Shown: positions 25,226 through 34,835 of the stretch, in pieces
How the letters are laid out: each line of letters starts with the position of its first letter
How positions within the stretch are numbered: position 1 is the stretch's first letter
Source: a virus
Length of the DNA: 56,485 nt
Reading direction: 5' to 3' (one strand)
Virus record (IMG/VR): IMGVR_UViG_3300028025_001707
Span: 1 to 56,485 of that record
Made by a program: the position numbers and the translations under genes
The notes under the pieces: model-generated
What the model saw: only the letters and a program-made list of their open reading frames with translations
Database searches by the model: none
What the model was told of the DNA's origin: nothing

Positions 25226-28200
25226 TTATTTAAATTTTCCTGGAACTGGTTTAATAGGATTATTAATAACAACGCTTATCACGTTTCCAACTTTACCAAC
25301 TCCTTGCGTAAGTATAAACTCAAGAGTCTTGGCTCCACAGTATGTAACCACAAATTTAACACTTCTATTTGAACCTGTGTTGTTTACACTTATAATTGAA
25401 GTGATAGGAGTAGTTCCAAATCCAAACGTCTGGTAGTTAGAAACCCAGTTAGTACCTGATCCTAAGCTAACTACAGATATAGTCCAAGAAACATCTCCTA
25501 TGATTGTGAACAGAGAGTTAGCAAGGTTAGATGTATTAGATGGTACATTTTTAGAGTACCTATTAAGCCTAACGTTACAGTTAAGAATTGTTGTATCGTT
25601 ATTAGCTAACACATAAGCTTGGTTATGAGGATCATAACATCCTAACTTCTGTGTGTTAGGGTAGTCACGCATAAGCTCTATAAAGTAGTCCTGCATACCA
25701 GTGTTTGATATCTCATCCATCTGGTTGCCATAAAGACCCATCACAACACCTCTCCTTACATCTGTGAAGTATATATCTGTACCCCACACTGCAAATGATT
25801 CAGGGTTTAAGCTGATACCATACTCACCAGGGAATGCAATCTGTGTACCCAATACCTCTGGCACAGAGACTACTGAACCTCCACCAACTGAGTCAGATAG
25901 CAAGTTCTTTCCGTAAAGAACTGAACTTACTTTATTCTCTTGGAATACTAACAAGTCAGTATCTCTTGCGTGAAGCTTTTGAATAGATCCGAACTCACTA
26001 TCTAAGTACTTGAAGTTTGCTCTAGATAAGTTAAACTCATTAAGTGCGTTAAAGTCAGTATTCTCACCATACACACCACTATAGGATATAGCGTTCCTAC
26101 TTACCTTCTGCTGATACTCATCAATAATAGTAGTAACCCTTGGGCTGTACTGTAAAGTAGCAGCAGCGTAGTCATCACGTATCCTAAACGTCTCTAGTGC
26201 GTTACCGTAACTCCATGCGTTAAAGTCAGAGTTTACTGTACTATTAGGATTGTTTATCTTAATAACCGCACCACTATTTGTAGATGTCTGATCTTGCTCA
26301 ATTAAATCATATGCAACTGATCCAGGGCTTAATGGTCCTGCTACAAAACCTAAGTCGATAACAATGTTGTACGGATTTGGAACAAAAAGTATTTCGTACA
26401 TACCTGAGAACCAACCACCATCTATATATACAGTCTCACCTGCAACATAGTTATGCATCTCATCTGTAGATGTTGGAGTTGCGGATGGGTTGACTTGACC
26501 TAAGTTTGTTTTACCTAAGTTCGGTCCTGGGATATTAAAGTATGTTGAGTCTTTATATTTCCAACGAACTCTATGCTTACCATTCTCTATTTTGAATGTT
26601 CTTGATAATTCATGGAACACATCTATATCTACATCTTTAGGTGTTGTCTCAGCTATAATCTGGTTGCTTATTCTTCTGATAGTTAAATCTCCAGTTAATA
26701 TATTAAATTCAGGTGGACTAGTATCATTATGCCCATATCCCATTATAACCATGAACATAGGATTAGATAATTGGGTCGCCATATCTGGGAAAATAACATT
26801 AGGTACATTTTGTGTACTTTGATCTATTCGACTAAATGAAGGAGCATTTGTACCACTTGATTGCAACCCCCAATTATAACCTCTTCTAAATGATATTGCC
26901 TTTGCATCTTGTTCTACTCCATTTCTATCTACAGCTTGAAAATTTTGCCATTCGCCACTTTCAATAAACCACTCTTCTATATTTTCATATGTAGCTGGAC
27001 TTGGTGGAAATATTTGTTCTGTTGTATAAGCTTGATCATTATACGTATCATTTATTATCTGTATAGTAACAATGTCACCTTCATTTATTTTCTGTAACGA
27101 TGAATTTGTTTCACCTAATACTAGATAGCCACCAACATTATTATTCCACAATATATTATATGGTGTTGATGTAGGAACTAATGCACTAGTATTTAATATT
27201 CCTTTTCCACCAAAATAATTTTCTACAAATAAACCATTTCTTGATCTAGCATTTATTTTCCATACATCTCCAACAGTAGGAATATAATTCCATTTTATTT
27301 GACATAAAGGAATACCTCCATTATATAAAATTTGATTACCAAATGTTATACTTAATACTGTTCCACCTGAAGCATTTATATCTGTTGTATATCTAAATTG
27401 ATTATTACCTAATGCCTCTACAGTTATTCTATAGTCTTTATCTAACACATTACTTACAGGTGGAGTATTGTTATTTGTAACAGAAATTGCTCCAGGAGAA
27501 CCATTTCCATAATGTATTGGATTTTCAATATATTCATACATTTTTCCTACTGGATTTGGAATAATACCACTATTTAGTGGGCTTCCTAATACGTTTGCAG
27601 CAGCATTATCAGTTCCTGTAGATGCAAAATACGCAGTAGTAATACCAGTTTGTAAATCTAATTCATTTGGAGAATCTACCTTTATTTTAATATAAAGACC
27701 AGGAAAAGCTCCTGTAACAAAACCAGATGCTTTATCTTTTATCTCAAGTATTTTATATTTCTTGTTGAAAAATGTTGGTCCAGCTGGAGTTGATTTAAAA
27801 ATCAAATAATCTCCAGTACTTACTTTTTCTCTATCTGATTCGTTAATCATAAAGTACCTATAACTGCCACCAACCCTAGCGTCAATAGGAAATATGTTAT
27901 AGTACTGATCTCTAGATTGTTTAATTATAACTCTATAGTTTGTAGCCCAAGAAGGAGGGTTATTACTAATCCTAAGCTTTAAACTATTCCCTTTGTCTGA
28001 TTGAGTTGGAGGTATATATGTAGTATTACCTTGAGATGTAAGTGCAGTAGTTGATCTACCGTACTTATCTAAGTAAATAAGTCCAAGCTCATAGTCTCTA
28101 TCTGATCTAAATGTCTGTGTAGGCACATTACCTAATCCATCAATAGAAACGTACTTAACATCTAATTTTACAGGAAAGTCTATATCGTAGAACTGTGTGT

Positions 28201-29245
28201 AGTTACCGTACATAATACGGTTACCAACATAGTCCTGTGCTTTTGCAAGTAATGGTACATTATCAAAAAGCCTTGTCACTTGACCTTCAGGAAGAAGTGT
28301 GTAAGTCTTATTATTATTAAATGTAAAACTATAAAATACATCATTAGATAAAGCAATTTCTTGTTTATCTATTGTCTCAACAATTAAGCAGTTTATACTT
28401 CTTGCGTCACGCATTATGACCTGAACTTCTTTAACAAATTGACTACCAGTAAAAACTGTAATACCAACTTCGTTAAATCTATTCACCATAGATTTATTGT
28501 TACCAGCTCTAAAATCTAGCTGATAGTCTTTAGGTTTGAACGCAACTGCTGAGAAAGGTGACAACGCACTGTACTGATCGTCAACGTACTTGTACCTATA
28601 AGAGAAGTATAAGAACTTCTCCTCCATGTTGTTGGACTGAGTACTTGTATTATTAACTAACGATATCTTCGGTGCGTTTAACGGTGGAGCTAGAATAACA
28701 TTAATGTCTTCATCAATACGTGGATCATCTATAGAATAACCAGAAGTACCAAGTGAGTTACTCTTTACACGAGCAATATTAATACGTCTAGGTGGGTTAA
28801 GATTATCTGTCCAGTAAAGGAATCCATCGATAAAGTTAACACCTGTTATAAGGAATTCCTTATTAAAGTTAAGCTTACTTTTAGTTGATGGAGTAAGCTT
28901 GTTAGACTGCAATACACGTACAGTTGTACCTATTGTCGTGTCGTACTCATATATCCCATCAAACTTATCTGAAGTAACGAACCAGTAAATAAATCCATCT
29001 CTCTCGTTAGCTACAGCACCAATCGTCTTAGCGTCAGCAGCTAATGGATAAGGAAATCCAGCAACATTCCAAACATTAGAAACTAAAAGGTTACCCTTCT
29101 TGTTCTTTACAGCACCGATATTACCACCGTCAGCAGTGTCTATATCAACGTTAAGTGCATCACGGTACACACCATCAGGTACAAGCCTCTCATCGAGGTC
29201 TTTGTTCATTATACCTGCTAGAAAACTATTCTTTAATTCTGGCAT
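25226..29245 (-). CDS. Large tail stabilisation/hub protein (crAss-type)
   Basis: This 1339-aa protein starts with LKNSFLAGIMNKDLDERLVP then DGVYRDALNVDI, which I associate with the stabilisation (tail hub/nozzle) proteins of crAss-like and related phages. The body is beta-rich with propeller-like short repeats. The C-terminus has a bacterial Ig-like look (NNTGSNRSVKFVVTYCGAKT). It follows the two ring proteins at 2-3 base spacing, which fits the portal-ring-nozzle order. A central part, about residues 470-880, is visibly more AT-rich in its DNA than either end and may be an inserted domain. Confidence 0.75.
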   Translation of the reverse strand: MPELKNSFLAGIMNKDLDERLVPDGVYRDALNVDIDTADGGNIGAVKNKKGNLLVSNVWNVAGFPYPLAADAKTIGAVANERDGFIYWFVTSDKFDGIYEYDTTIGTTVRVLQSNKLTPSTKSKLNFNKEFLITGVNFIDGFLYWTDNLNPPRRINIARVKSNSLGTSGYSIDDPRIDEDINVILAPPLNAPKISLVNNTSTQSNNMEEKFLYFSYRYKYVDDQYSALSPFSAVAFKPKDYQLDFRAGNNKSMVNRFNEVGITVFTGSQFVKEVQVIMRDARSINCLIVETIDKQEIALSNDVFYSFTFNNNKTYTLLPEGQVTRLFDNVPLLAKAQDYVGNRIMYGNYTQFYDIDFPVKLDVKYVSIDGLGNVPTQTFRSDRDYELGLIYLDKYGRSTTALTSQGNTTYIPPTQSDKGNSLKLRISNNPPSWATNYRVIIKQSRDQYYNIFPIDARVGGSYRYFMINESDREKVSTGDYLIFKSTPAGPTFFNKKYKILEIKDKASGFVTGAFPGLYIKIKVDSPNELDLQTGITTAYFASTGTDNAAANVLGSPLNSGIIPNPVGKMYEYIENPIHYGNGSPGAISVTNNNTPPVSNVLDKDYRITVEALGNNQFRYTTDINASGGTVLSITFGNQILYNGGIPLCQIKWNYIPTVGDVWKINARSRNGLFVENYFGGKGILNTSALVPTSTPYNILWNNNVGGYLVLGETNSSLQKINEGDIVTIQIINDTYNDQAYTTEQIFPPSPATYENIEEWFIESGEWQNFQAVDRNGVEQDAKAISFRRGYNWGLQSSGTNAPSFSRIDQSTQNVPNVIFPDMATQLSNPMFMVIMGYGHNDTSPPEFNILTGDLTIRRISNQIIAETTPKDVDIDVFHELSRTFKIENGKHRVRWKYKDSTYFNIPGPNLGKTNLGQVNPSATPTSTDEMHNYVAGETVYIDGGWFSGMYEILFVPNPYNIVIDLGFVAGPLSPGSVAYDLIEQDQTSTNSGAVIKINNPNSTVNSDFNAWSYGNALETFRIRDDYAAATLQYSPRVTTIIDEYQQKVSRNAISYSGVYGENTDFNALNEFNLSRANFKYLDSEFGSIQKLHARDTDLLVFQENKVSSVLYGKNLLSDSVGGGSVVSVPEVLGTQIAFPGEYGISLNPESFAVWGTDIYFTDVRRGVVMGLYGNQMDEISNTGMQDYFIELMRDYPNTQKLGCYDPHNQAYVLANNDTTILNCNVRLNRYSKNVPSNTSNLANSLFTIIGDVSWTISVVSLGSGTNWVSNYQTFGFGTTPITSIISVNNTGSNRSVKFVVTYCGAKTLEFILTQGVGKVGNVISVVINNPIKPVPGKFK

Positions 29246-29247
29246 TT

Positions 29248-30150
29248 TTACTTAAGTTGTTGTGCTCTACCTCTCATTGTCATAATGAGTCTAGATGGGT
29301 GAAGGTTGCTGAGGCGAAGTTTAGCGTTCCTAAACTCAGCCTGCTTCTCATCACGAGCCATCTTACGCTCATACATAGGGATGCCATACTTAGCGTTAAG
29401 TAGACACCACTTTATATATCTGTAAACGAATTCCTCTGCAAACTTATGTACGTTAACTTCTGCGTCGTTACCGTTCGCCATACCATCAGATATGTACTCA
29501 AGAACAATACGATGTCCTGAGACACCTGAAGAGAAGTCGATAACTCCGTTATTCACTCTAAAAGATGGGCCTGCATGTAATCTAGATGGATCAACTAGCC
29601 ACTTAGCGCCTACCTCGTAACCGAAGTACCATGATCCATCAACACACCAACCATAGCATCCGTTGTACATGCCTGGACCATCGTACAACTTAGCTTCAAG
29701 TCTATCAATATCAAGCTGTGAGTCACCTATAAGTATCTCTCCGTTCTGATCGAAAAGGATATTATAGTTGTTGTCCTGAAGGTAACCCTTCGCAGTGTTT
29801 ACCTGCTTGTTCTCATACAGCGGACGTAGTACGCCATTAACAAGTATAGATATACGAACGTAGTTAACGTAGTCTGAAGGAAGGATAAACTTAAGGTTGT
29901 CACCTACCTCCATCTCAATACTCTTAATAGACCTAAGAGCATCGAAGTTCAGCTGTTTAATTGCTTGCTTCGCATGAAACAATACCTCGTAACGTTTCAC
30001 GTTACTAATCAGCTTATCATTTCCGACATACATCAACATGAAGTTGTTGACTATATCAGCAAGTGTAGTGTACTGGTAAGAACCCCAGTTCTGATCCTCT
30101 GGGATGTTACCGTTATTTGTGTAGTACTGATATGGTGTTATGTATGCCAT
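29248..30150 (-). CDS. Tail tubular/ring protein
   Basis: This 300-aa protein lies between a 240-aa ring-type protein and the 1339-aa tail protein. Features are ADIVNNFMLMYVGNDKLISN, RYEVLFHAKQAIKQLNFDAL and LKFILPSDYVNYVRISI, a pattern seen in the ring or tail-tubular proteins below the portal in crAss-like podoviruses. The C-terminus is basic and helical (YERKMARDEKQAEFRNAKLR). Its job would be to join portal to tail. It is separated by 3 bases from the gene before and 2 from the gene after, so they are co-transcribed. Confidence 0.75.
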   Translation of the reverse strand: MAYITPYQYYTNNGNIPEDQNWGSYQYTTLADIVNNFMLMYVGNDKLISNVKRYEVLFHAKQAIKQLNFDALRSIKSIEMEVGDNLKFILPSDYVNYVRISILVNGVLRPLYENKQVNTAKGYLQDNNYNILFDQNGEILIGDSQLDIDRLEAKLYDGPGMYNGCYGWCVDGSWYFGYEVGAKWLVDPSRLHAGPSFRVNNGVIDFSSGVSGHRIVLEYISDGMANGNDAEVNVHKFAEEFVYRYIKWCLLNAKYGIPMYERKMARDEKQAEFRNAKLRLSNLHPSRLIMTMRGRAQQLK

Positions 30151-30153
30151 CTA

Positions 30154-30876
30154 TTAAATCTTTTGTGCGTTTTGTCCTTCCTCTGCTTTCGCTGCGCTTG
30201 TTATCTCAGTCTCACGGATAGATAGACCTGCGTACTGAAGTATCTTGATAACTAAGTCTGTCTCATAGCTAAGAGGCAACTCAAAGTCTTGGTAGTCAAG
30301 CTGAGTCGGATCAAATATTGGTGTACCAGAAATGATAGTGTTATAAGTCCACTTAGGGTCTCTTGGATACCTAACATACTGAGCTGTAACAAGACCTGTC
30401 TGAGCGATGCTGTCTGGATACACAGTGATAGTTGAGTTTAGAGTAGAAGTCAAAGTTCCTTCTTGTGTATATGCTGGATAAGAAACAGTAGGTGTTGTAA
30501 GATTAGAGCTTAGTAGGTTATATATCTTATTGTATGGAACCTTTTCAATCTCTACCGTACCATTGTAAATAACAGTGTTCAGTACATAAGCATCGTCAGG
30601 AACGCTATACTTCCCAGTAATACCATTATAAGTTAATATGTCATAATCAGAAAACGTATCAATAGCCTCCTCTATCTGTTTAGGAATATCAGTATATCCA
30701 CTGTTATGCATGTGAGCGTTCTGCTTGTTAACAGAGTTGCTGTACGTGTAGAACATACCCTCGAAGATCTCAAGCTGCGCCTGCTTCGCAAACAAGTTAA
30801 ACTCAAATGGGGTTATATATCCACGGTTATCCTTACTGATGATAGATAACACTGTGCTTCTTACGCTGTCAATCAT
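30154..30876 (-). CDS. Ring/head-tail connector-type protein
   Basis: This 240-aa protein starts MIDSVRSTVLSIISKDNRGY then ITPFEFNLFAKQAQLEIFEG. The N-terminal helical domain with NRGYITPFEFN is familiar from connector-region proteins of crAss-like and related Bacteroidota phages. A beta-rich middle and a C-terminus with YETDLVIKILQYAGLSI follow. The gene starts four bases after a TATATTTG box and just after the terminator of the preceding gene, so it opens the tail transcription unit (ring proteins, hub, fibre). Confidence 0.7.
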   Translation of the reverse strand: MIDSVRSTVLSIISKDNRGYITPFEFNLFAKQAQLEIFEGMFYTYSNSVNKQNAHMHNSGYTDIPKQIEEAIDTFSDYDILTYNGITGKYSVPDDAYVLNTVIYNGTVEIEKVPYNKIYNLLSSNLTTPTVSYPAYTQEGTLTSTLNSTITVYPDSIAQTGLVTAQYVRYPRDPKWTYNTIISGTPIFDPTQLDYQDFELPLSYETDLVIKILQYAGLSIRETEITSAAKAEEGQNAQKI

Positions 30877-30880
30877 AGTG

Positions 30881-30888
30881 CAAATATA
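30881..30888 (-). promoter_or_regulatory. TATATTTG box four bases before ATG
   Basis: On the minus strand TATATTTG CACT ATG. The same 15-base string, TATATTTGCACTATG, also begins the 144-aa gene at 43600. The spacing predicts a leaderless transcript. No good -33 element is present at 19-21 bases. Confidence 0.6.
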
Positions 30889-30890
30889 AT

Positions 30891-30915
30891 AAAAAAGGCA
30901 CTAATAAATAGTGCC
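30891..30915 (-). terminator. Terminator after the 94-aa gene
   Basis: On the minus strand GGCAC, nine bases, GTGCC, then six T. It lies between the stop at 30942 and the TATATTTG box of the ring protein gene, which it nearly touches. Confidence 0.85.
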
Positions 30916-30941
30916 TAGTTTTGTAGAGTGGTTAGCTAATG

Positions 30942-31226
30942 TTATGCAACATCAATATCACTAACAGCTTGTGGAACAGTAGCAGCAAAAACTACATTGT
31001 ACCAAGCTTGTTGGTTAGCAGCTACAATTGCATTCTGAATAGCAGTACGCATGCTAAATGCAACCTGTGCAGCATGAGTCAATGTAACAACTTTACCTCC
31101 AGCGTAAGTAATAAGTGTAGTAGTAGCTGTTGCTGAATCAGATCCTGCTTCAACTATAACTACATTAGAAGCTGATACTAACTGATTAGCTTGCCCAGTA
31201 ACTGGGATAGATAAAAACTTTTCCAT
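30942..31226 (-). CDS. Small probable virion protein
   Basis: From the ATG at 31226 (MEKFLSIPVTGQANQ) the product is 94 aa and rich in Ala, Thr and Val, with strand-like segments (VVIVEAG, TTLITYAGGKVVTL). An upstream ATG in frame would add 11 residues that start within the promoter region, so I prefer the shorter form. It is a single-gene unit with a TATCTTTG box 30 bases upstream and its own terminator. Between capsid and ring genes, it could be a decoration or head-completion protein; this is inference. Confidence 0.65.
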   Translation of the reverse strand: MEKFLSIPVTGQANQLVSASNVVIVEAGSDSATATTTLITYAGGKVVTLTHAAQVAFSMRTAIQNAIVAANQQAWYNVVFAATVPQAVSDIDVA

Positions 31227-31256
31227 TTTGTAAAAAATTAATGGGTTAATAAAGTA

Positions 31257-31264
31257 CAAAGATA
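31257..31264 (-). promoter_or_regulatory. TATCTTTG box before the 94-aa gene
   Basis: TATCTTTG on the minus strand matches TAnnTTTG. It is 30 bases before the ATG, leaving room for a leader. It follows directly after the terminator of the 254-aa gene. No -33 element is clear. Confidence 0.5.
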
Positions 31265-31267
31265 AGT

Positions 31268-31300
31268 AAAAAAAGGCAGACGATTTTCGACTACCTTTTT
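31268..31300 (-). terminator. Imperfect hairpin terminator after the 254-aa gene
   Basis: On the minus strand an outer stem AAAAAGG/CCTTTTT encloses an imperfect inner stem, with a T-run continuing after it. The A- and T-runs on both sides make it potentially bidirectional. Confidence 0.7.
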
Positions 31301-31346
31301 CTATTACCTAAACAACTATGTGAATACTTTATGCTGTGCAAATATA

Positions 31347-32111
31347 TTAATTTTCAGAGAACTCTTTCTCTAAATACTTATAAAATTCAACACCTTCATT
31401 AGATTTTAACCAAGTCATAAACACATCTTCTTTTCGTTCACCAAATGGAACTGTAAGAATCTTCTTTTTGTTGTTACTTAAGTTATAGTGGATATCCTTA
31501 CCAGCTCTGAACGTGATGTACCCTTCCTTAAATGCTCGTGACGAGAAGTCATTTACACTAATGTCTGGATCATCAACAGCATCCAAGAACTCTTCTGGAT
31601 AGTTTTTAGCAAATAATAAAATGTCGTGCTTAATCTCAGATGATGCCATCTTATCTGGATCCATACCTAAATGCACACGAGAAATTGCCTTCATTACCTC
31701 TAGATCTAAACCTCTTGCAGTGATTAATGCATCAACTTCTAAGTTTAAATCTCTAACTCTATCTTCAGCAATTTTCTGTGGATCAAATTCATAGAATAAC
31801 GTACCGCCATTAGCTAAATTATCAGGATGTATATCCATAAATTTCTGAAGTAATGGATTATTTTTAGGTATAGTAATTTTACCATCTTCCATTACAATTG
31901 GCTCAAGTATGGCAGTTCCATCCTGCTCATCCTCAAATATTGATCGTTGATTTCTTGAATAACGAAGTGCTCGGTTAATTCCTTTCTCCTCGTCAAAGTG
32001 AAGCAACTGTCGTCGCTTATTGCTTCTTGATTGAACAAAGAAGCTTACTGGTGTCTTTGCTTGTTTAAGGATATAAACCCTATCCTTAGAGGTTCTCTCT
32101 TGTGTTTTCAT
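31347..32111 (-). CDS. Hypothetical head-region protein
   Basis: This 254-aa protein lies directly after the major capsid gene, enclosed by terminators. It is charged and mostly helical, starts MKTQERTSKDRVYILKQAKT, and has a C-terminal segment FGERKEDVFMTWLKS. No domain is recognised. Its position suggests a capsid accessory, but it has no visible promoter, so it probably depends on read-through past the capsid terminator. That would lower its expression relative to the capsid. Confidence 0.75.
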   Translation of the reverse strand: MKTQERTSKDRVYILKQAKTPVSFFVQSRSNKRRQLLHFDEEKGINRALRYSRNQRSIFEDEQDGTAILEPIVMEDGKITIPKNNPLLQKFMDIHPDNLANGGTLFYEFDPQKIAEDRVRDLNLEVDALITARGLDLEVMKAISRVHLGMDPDKMASSEIKHDILLFAKNYPEEFLDAVDDPDISVNDFSSRAFKEGYITFRAGKDIHYNLSNNKKKILTVPFGERKEDVFMTWLKSNEGVEFYKYLEKEFSEN

Positions 32112-32133
32112 TGTACTTAATTTAAATTTAAAA

Positions 32134-32166
32134 TAAAAAAAGAGAGGGAGTATCTCATCCCTCTCT
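32134..32166 (-). terminator. Strong terminator after the major capsid gene
   Basis: A 9-bp stem AGAGAGGGA/TCCCTCTCT with an 8-base loop is followed on the minus strand by a T-run. It begins nine bases after the capsid stop. Confidence 0.92.
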
Positions 32167-32174
32167 TAAGTGTA

Positions 32175-33581
32175 TTAGTCTTTGAACAATACGAAGTTGT
32201 TTGCTCCAAGTGTACAAAGTGCACGCTCAGACAAGAAGTTAACTTGCATTGCATCCAAGTCGCTAGTAGCAGCACCACCAGCAGAACCTGTAACCCAAGT
32301 TTTCATCTTACGGTTTTCAGCTTCGTTTGCACGGTAACGAACGTGTAAGAATGGTCGCTTCGCGTTTTTACCCATTACTTGGTCATATACTGACATAGTA
32401 CCAGCAGGGATAAGAACACCGTTTACAGCACCACCAACGATACCTCCACGAAGAGCAGCATCATTTAAGTACTTCCAGTCAGACTTATAGAAGTCATAAC
32501 CACGACGGAAAGAAGTGAACCCTAAGTTAAGAGCCATATCTTTATCGTTGTCAAATAGACCGTAAGAAGTACCACCAACTCCGTAAGAGTTTTGTGCAGC
32601 TAACATATCATCGATATCGAAAGAGAACTCACGGTTAACGAACAATACGTTCTCAGCGATAGCACCTTGCTTGTCAAGACGAGCAACGATATCATCGAAC
32701 TCACCTAATGTACCTGGATTACCTCCTGACCATACATTACCACGATCTTCGATAGCATCGAATAAACCTTGAGTACCAGAGTTAAGTCCTAATCCGTTTG
32801 ATTGAAGAGCAACACCAGAGTTTGTTTCAGTTGGTACGTGCTCGATCATCATCATTTCAAGGTAGTCCTCAAAACGTAGACGAGTCTCGTGCTCTGCTTT
32901 AACATACCAAAGGTATCCTGTAGCTCCATTCTCAGTAGTTACTTCAACCCATCCAATTTGAGCCATATCTGATCCAGATACTTCAAACTTATCTTTGATA
33001 ATAACAGGCTTAACTTCGAAGATGTCATCTACTGGATCTAATGATCCTTCCATTCCTGTAGACCCTTTTCTAAATTCAGAACCGTATACAAATGCAGTAA
33101 TATCATCAGCTGAGTTATCAGTAATTGTACCACCATTAGTTGCGTAATAAGCAACAGTAAATGTTAAACCAGACACAGCTGTAATATAAGCCTTATCAGA
33201 TTGGTTTGCAACATTAGATGATAAAAATACAGTTTGACCAACTCGGAAGTTACAAGCTGTAATACCTGCATCAGCAACAGTTAATGTAGCAGTATCGTTA
33301 TTAGCACCATAAGCAATTGAACATGCAACATACTTAGTATGCAAACGTCCTTGTTCTGCCCACTTGATTAAGTCAGATGCAGAAGGAATCTCTGCACTTA
33401 CGTTACGCAAGAAAGAAGCGATTGAACGGTTACCGTAACGCTCGAATTCAGCTTCGTAAGTGTCAGGTAAGTACTGATTTAAGAAGTTGAATTGGTTACT
33501 TCCTAAATAGTTAGTAGGTAGGGTAGTTTTAACCGAACTCGGTTGTAAGTCATACCCTGGGGTGTTTAATGAACCAGCCAT
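32175..33581 (-). CDS. Major capsid protein
   Basis: This 468-aa protein has the N-terminal pattern of Bacteroidota podovirus capsid proteins: YEAEFERYGNRSIASFLRNV, then SAEIPSASDLIKWAEQGRLH. An insertion-like beta domain lies around residues 90-170, and a C-terminal FLHVRYRANEAENRKMKTWV follows. It should form the HK97-fold shell. It follows a candidate scaffold gene by 12 bases and is closed by a strong terminator, the usual sign of a highly expressed capsid gene. Identification rests on remembered similarity to crAss-type capsids and on its position. Confidence 0.85.
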   Translation of the reverse strand: MAGSLNTPGYDLQPSSVKTTLPTNYLGSNQFNFLNQYLPDTYEAEFERYGNRSIASFLRNVSAEIPSASDLIKWAEQGRLHTKYVACSIAYGANNDTATLTVADAGITACNFRVGQTVFLSSNVANQSDKAYITAVSGLTFTVAYYATNGGTITDNSADDITAFVYGSEFRKGSTGMEGSLDPVDDIFEVKPVIIKDKFEVSGSDMAQIGWVEVTTENGATGYLWYVKAEHETRLRFEDYLEMMMIEHVPTETNSGVALQSNGLGLNSGTQGLFDAIEDRGNVWSGGNPGTLGEFDDIVARLDKQGAIAENVLFVNREFSFDIDDMLAAQNSYGVGGTSYGLFDNDKDMALNLGFTSFRRGYDFYKSDWKYLNDAALRGGIVGGAVNGVLIPAGTMSVYDQVMGKNAKRPFLHVRYRANEAENRKMKTWVTGSAGGAATSDLDAMQVNFLSERALCTLGANNFVLFKD

Positions 33582-33593
33582 TTTGTTTTAGTT

Positions 33594-34679
33594 TTAACGT
33601 TTTTTAATCTTTAATCTACCATCGTAGCCCTCCTCAATTACTCTGATCTGTAGACCCTCCTTCGGTGTGACAGGAGCAGACTTTCGAACCATGTTAATGT
33701 TCTTAGACTCCTTCTCAAACTCCGTTACAGCATCAGATTTTCCTTTTTCATAGAAAAACTTAGCCGTCTTGTCAGGGTCCATAGCCATTGCAATTGCTTT
33801 ATGGAATCCTTCAGCGTCTTTGATATATCCACTGTCATCTAAAAACTTACTAATGAAGTTATTTAGGTTTGACTGTCTGGACTTAATCTCCTCAGCTTCT
33901 CCTGGCTTGTAGACAACCTTTGTGTTCTCATCTAAATTAAATCCGAAACCTTCGAACTTTGAGAACAACTCCTCTGTCTTTTGCTGGAAGAATTGAGACT
34001 TCTTCTGATTCTCCTCCATTAAAGCAGACTCGGACTGCTTATATGCTTTGTAAGACTCGTAAGCATCTTTATCCTCTTGCGGAACAAAGCTTTCTCTTGA
34101 CTCAAGAGGAACCTTGTACTGTTCCTTAAGACTGTTAAAGTACTCCTTCGCCTTCTTCAGCTCTTGTTTTTTCTGTAGCTTCTTCTGTTTAATTTCTTTG
34201 TCGTCATCAAGATCCTCGTCGTACTCGTACATACTCATCTTGTAATCGATGTCTTCATCGTCATCACCGTTCTCACGGTAGAAGTCAGCTAACAGTCGGT
34301 CAGGGTTTTCGGAATCTAAATCTCTGTTGATCTTTAGAAAGTCCTCTAGTCCTCGACCTGTTTCTTTTTTATATTTACGGAAGGCAGCAACGTCCTCTTC
34401 TAACTCTTCTTGAACAACTCGCTCTTGAAATAAATCATCGATAGAGTTAACTTCCTTTCCGTATTTTGTTCTGATGTGGTTTACAACCACTTCGTCGTCA
34501 ATATTATATGCAGCTGTGTTCTCTTCTTGGCTAAGATCTATCTGTGGATTTTCATCTACTGATGTCTCGCTAGTCTGTTCAGCTACCTCTTTTTCATGCT
34601 GCTCTACTAACTGAGTTTCTAACTCAACTAGTGACTTTTCTTCAAAGTCAACAGCTCGTACTTTAAATTCCCCTTCCAT
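33594..34679 (-). CDS. Probable scaffold protein
   Basis: This 361-aa protein is highly charged, Glu/Asp/Lys-rich and predicted helical throughout, with a very acidic middle (ENGDDDEDIDYK, YDEDLDDDKEIKQKK). Phage capsid scaffolds have this composition and lie just before the capsid gene, as here. It would guide capsid assembly and then leave the head. No protease domain is visible inside it. A weak TAATTTTG box lies 22 bases before its ATG. Confidence 0.75.
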   Translation of the reverse strand: MEGEFKVRAVDFEEKSLVELETQLVEQHEKEVAEQTSETSVDENPQIDLSQEENTAAYNIDDEVVVNHIRTKYGKEVNSIDDLFQERVVQEELEEDVAAFRKYKKETGRGLEDFLKINRDLDSENPDRLLADFYRENGDDDEDIDYKMSMYEYDEDLDDDKEIKQKKLQKKQELKKAKEYFNSLKEQYKVPLESRESFVPQEDKDAYESYKAYKQSESALMEENQKKSQFFQQKTEELFSKFEGFGFNLDENTKVVYKPGEAEEIKSRQSNLNNFISKFLDDSGYIKDAEGFHKAIAMAMDPDKTAKFFYEKGKSDAVTEFEKESKNINMVRKSAPVTPKEGLQIRVIEEGYDGRLKIKKR

Positions 34680-34701
34680 TATATTAGATTTTAATTGATT
34701 A

Positions 34702-34709
34702 CAAAATTA
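34702..34709 (-). promoter_or_regulatory. Possible -7 box before the scaffold gene
   Basis: TAATTTTG on the minus strand fits TAnnTTTG and is 22 bases before the ATG at 34679. No -33 element is clear, and the area is AT-rich, so chance is possible. Confidence 0.3.
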
Positions 34710-34718
34710 GTTAATTTT

Positions 34719-34835
34719 TTAATATAGACTTTTAAGCCTTTTAATGATGCTTGGCATCTTAGGCTTTGGTGCTTTTGGAACCCTAACTTTAGGAACCTTT
34801 GGCGACTTCGGTTTTGGTACTTTTATACTTTTCAT
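34719..34835 (-). CDS. 38-aa Pro/Lys-rich peptide
   Basis: The ATG overlaps the stop of the DUF6321-like gene (ATGA). The product repeats a PK/VPK pattern (KVPKPKSPKVPKVRVPKAPK) and ends in IKRLKSLY. It is strongly basic and disordered, like small DNA- or RNA-binding tails. The 4-base overlap and the regular repeat pattern argue for a real gene. Function unknown; it may be packaged or neutralise DNA. Confidence 0.6.
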   Translation of the reverse strand: MKSIKVPKPKSPKVPKVRVPKAPKPKMPSIIKRLKSLY

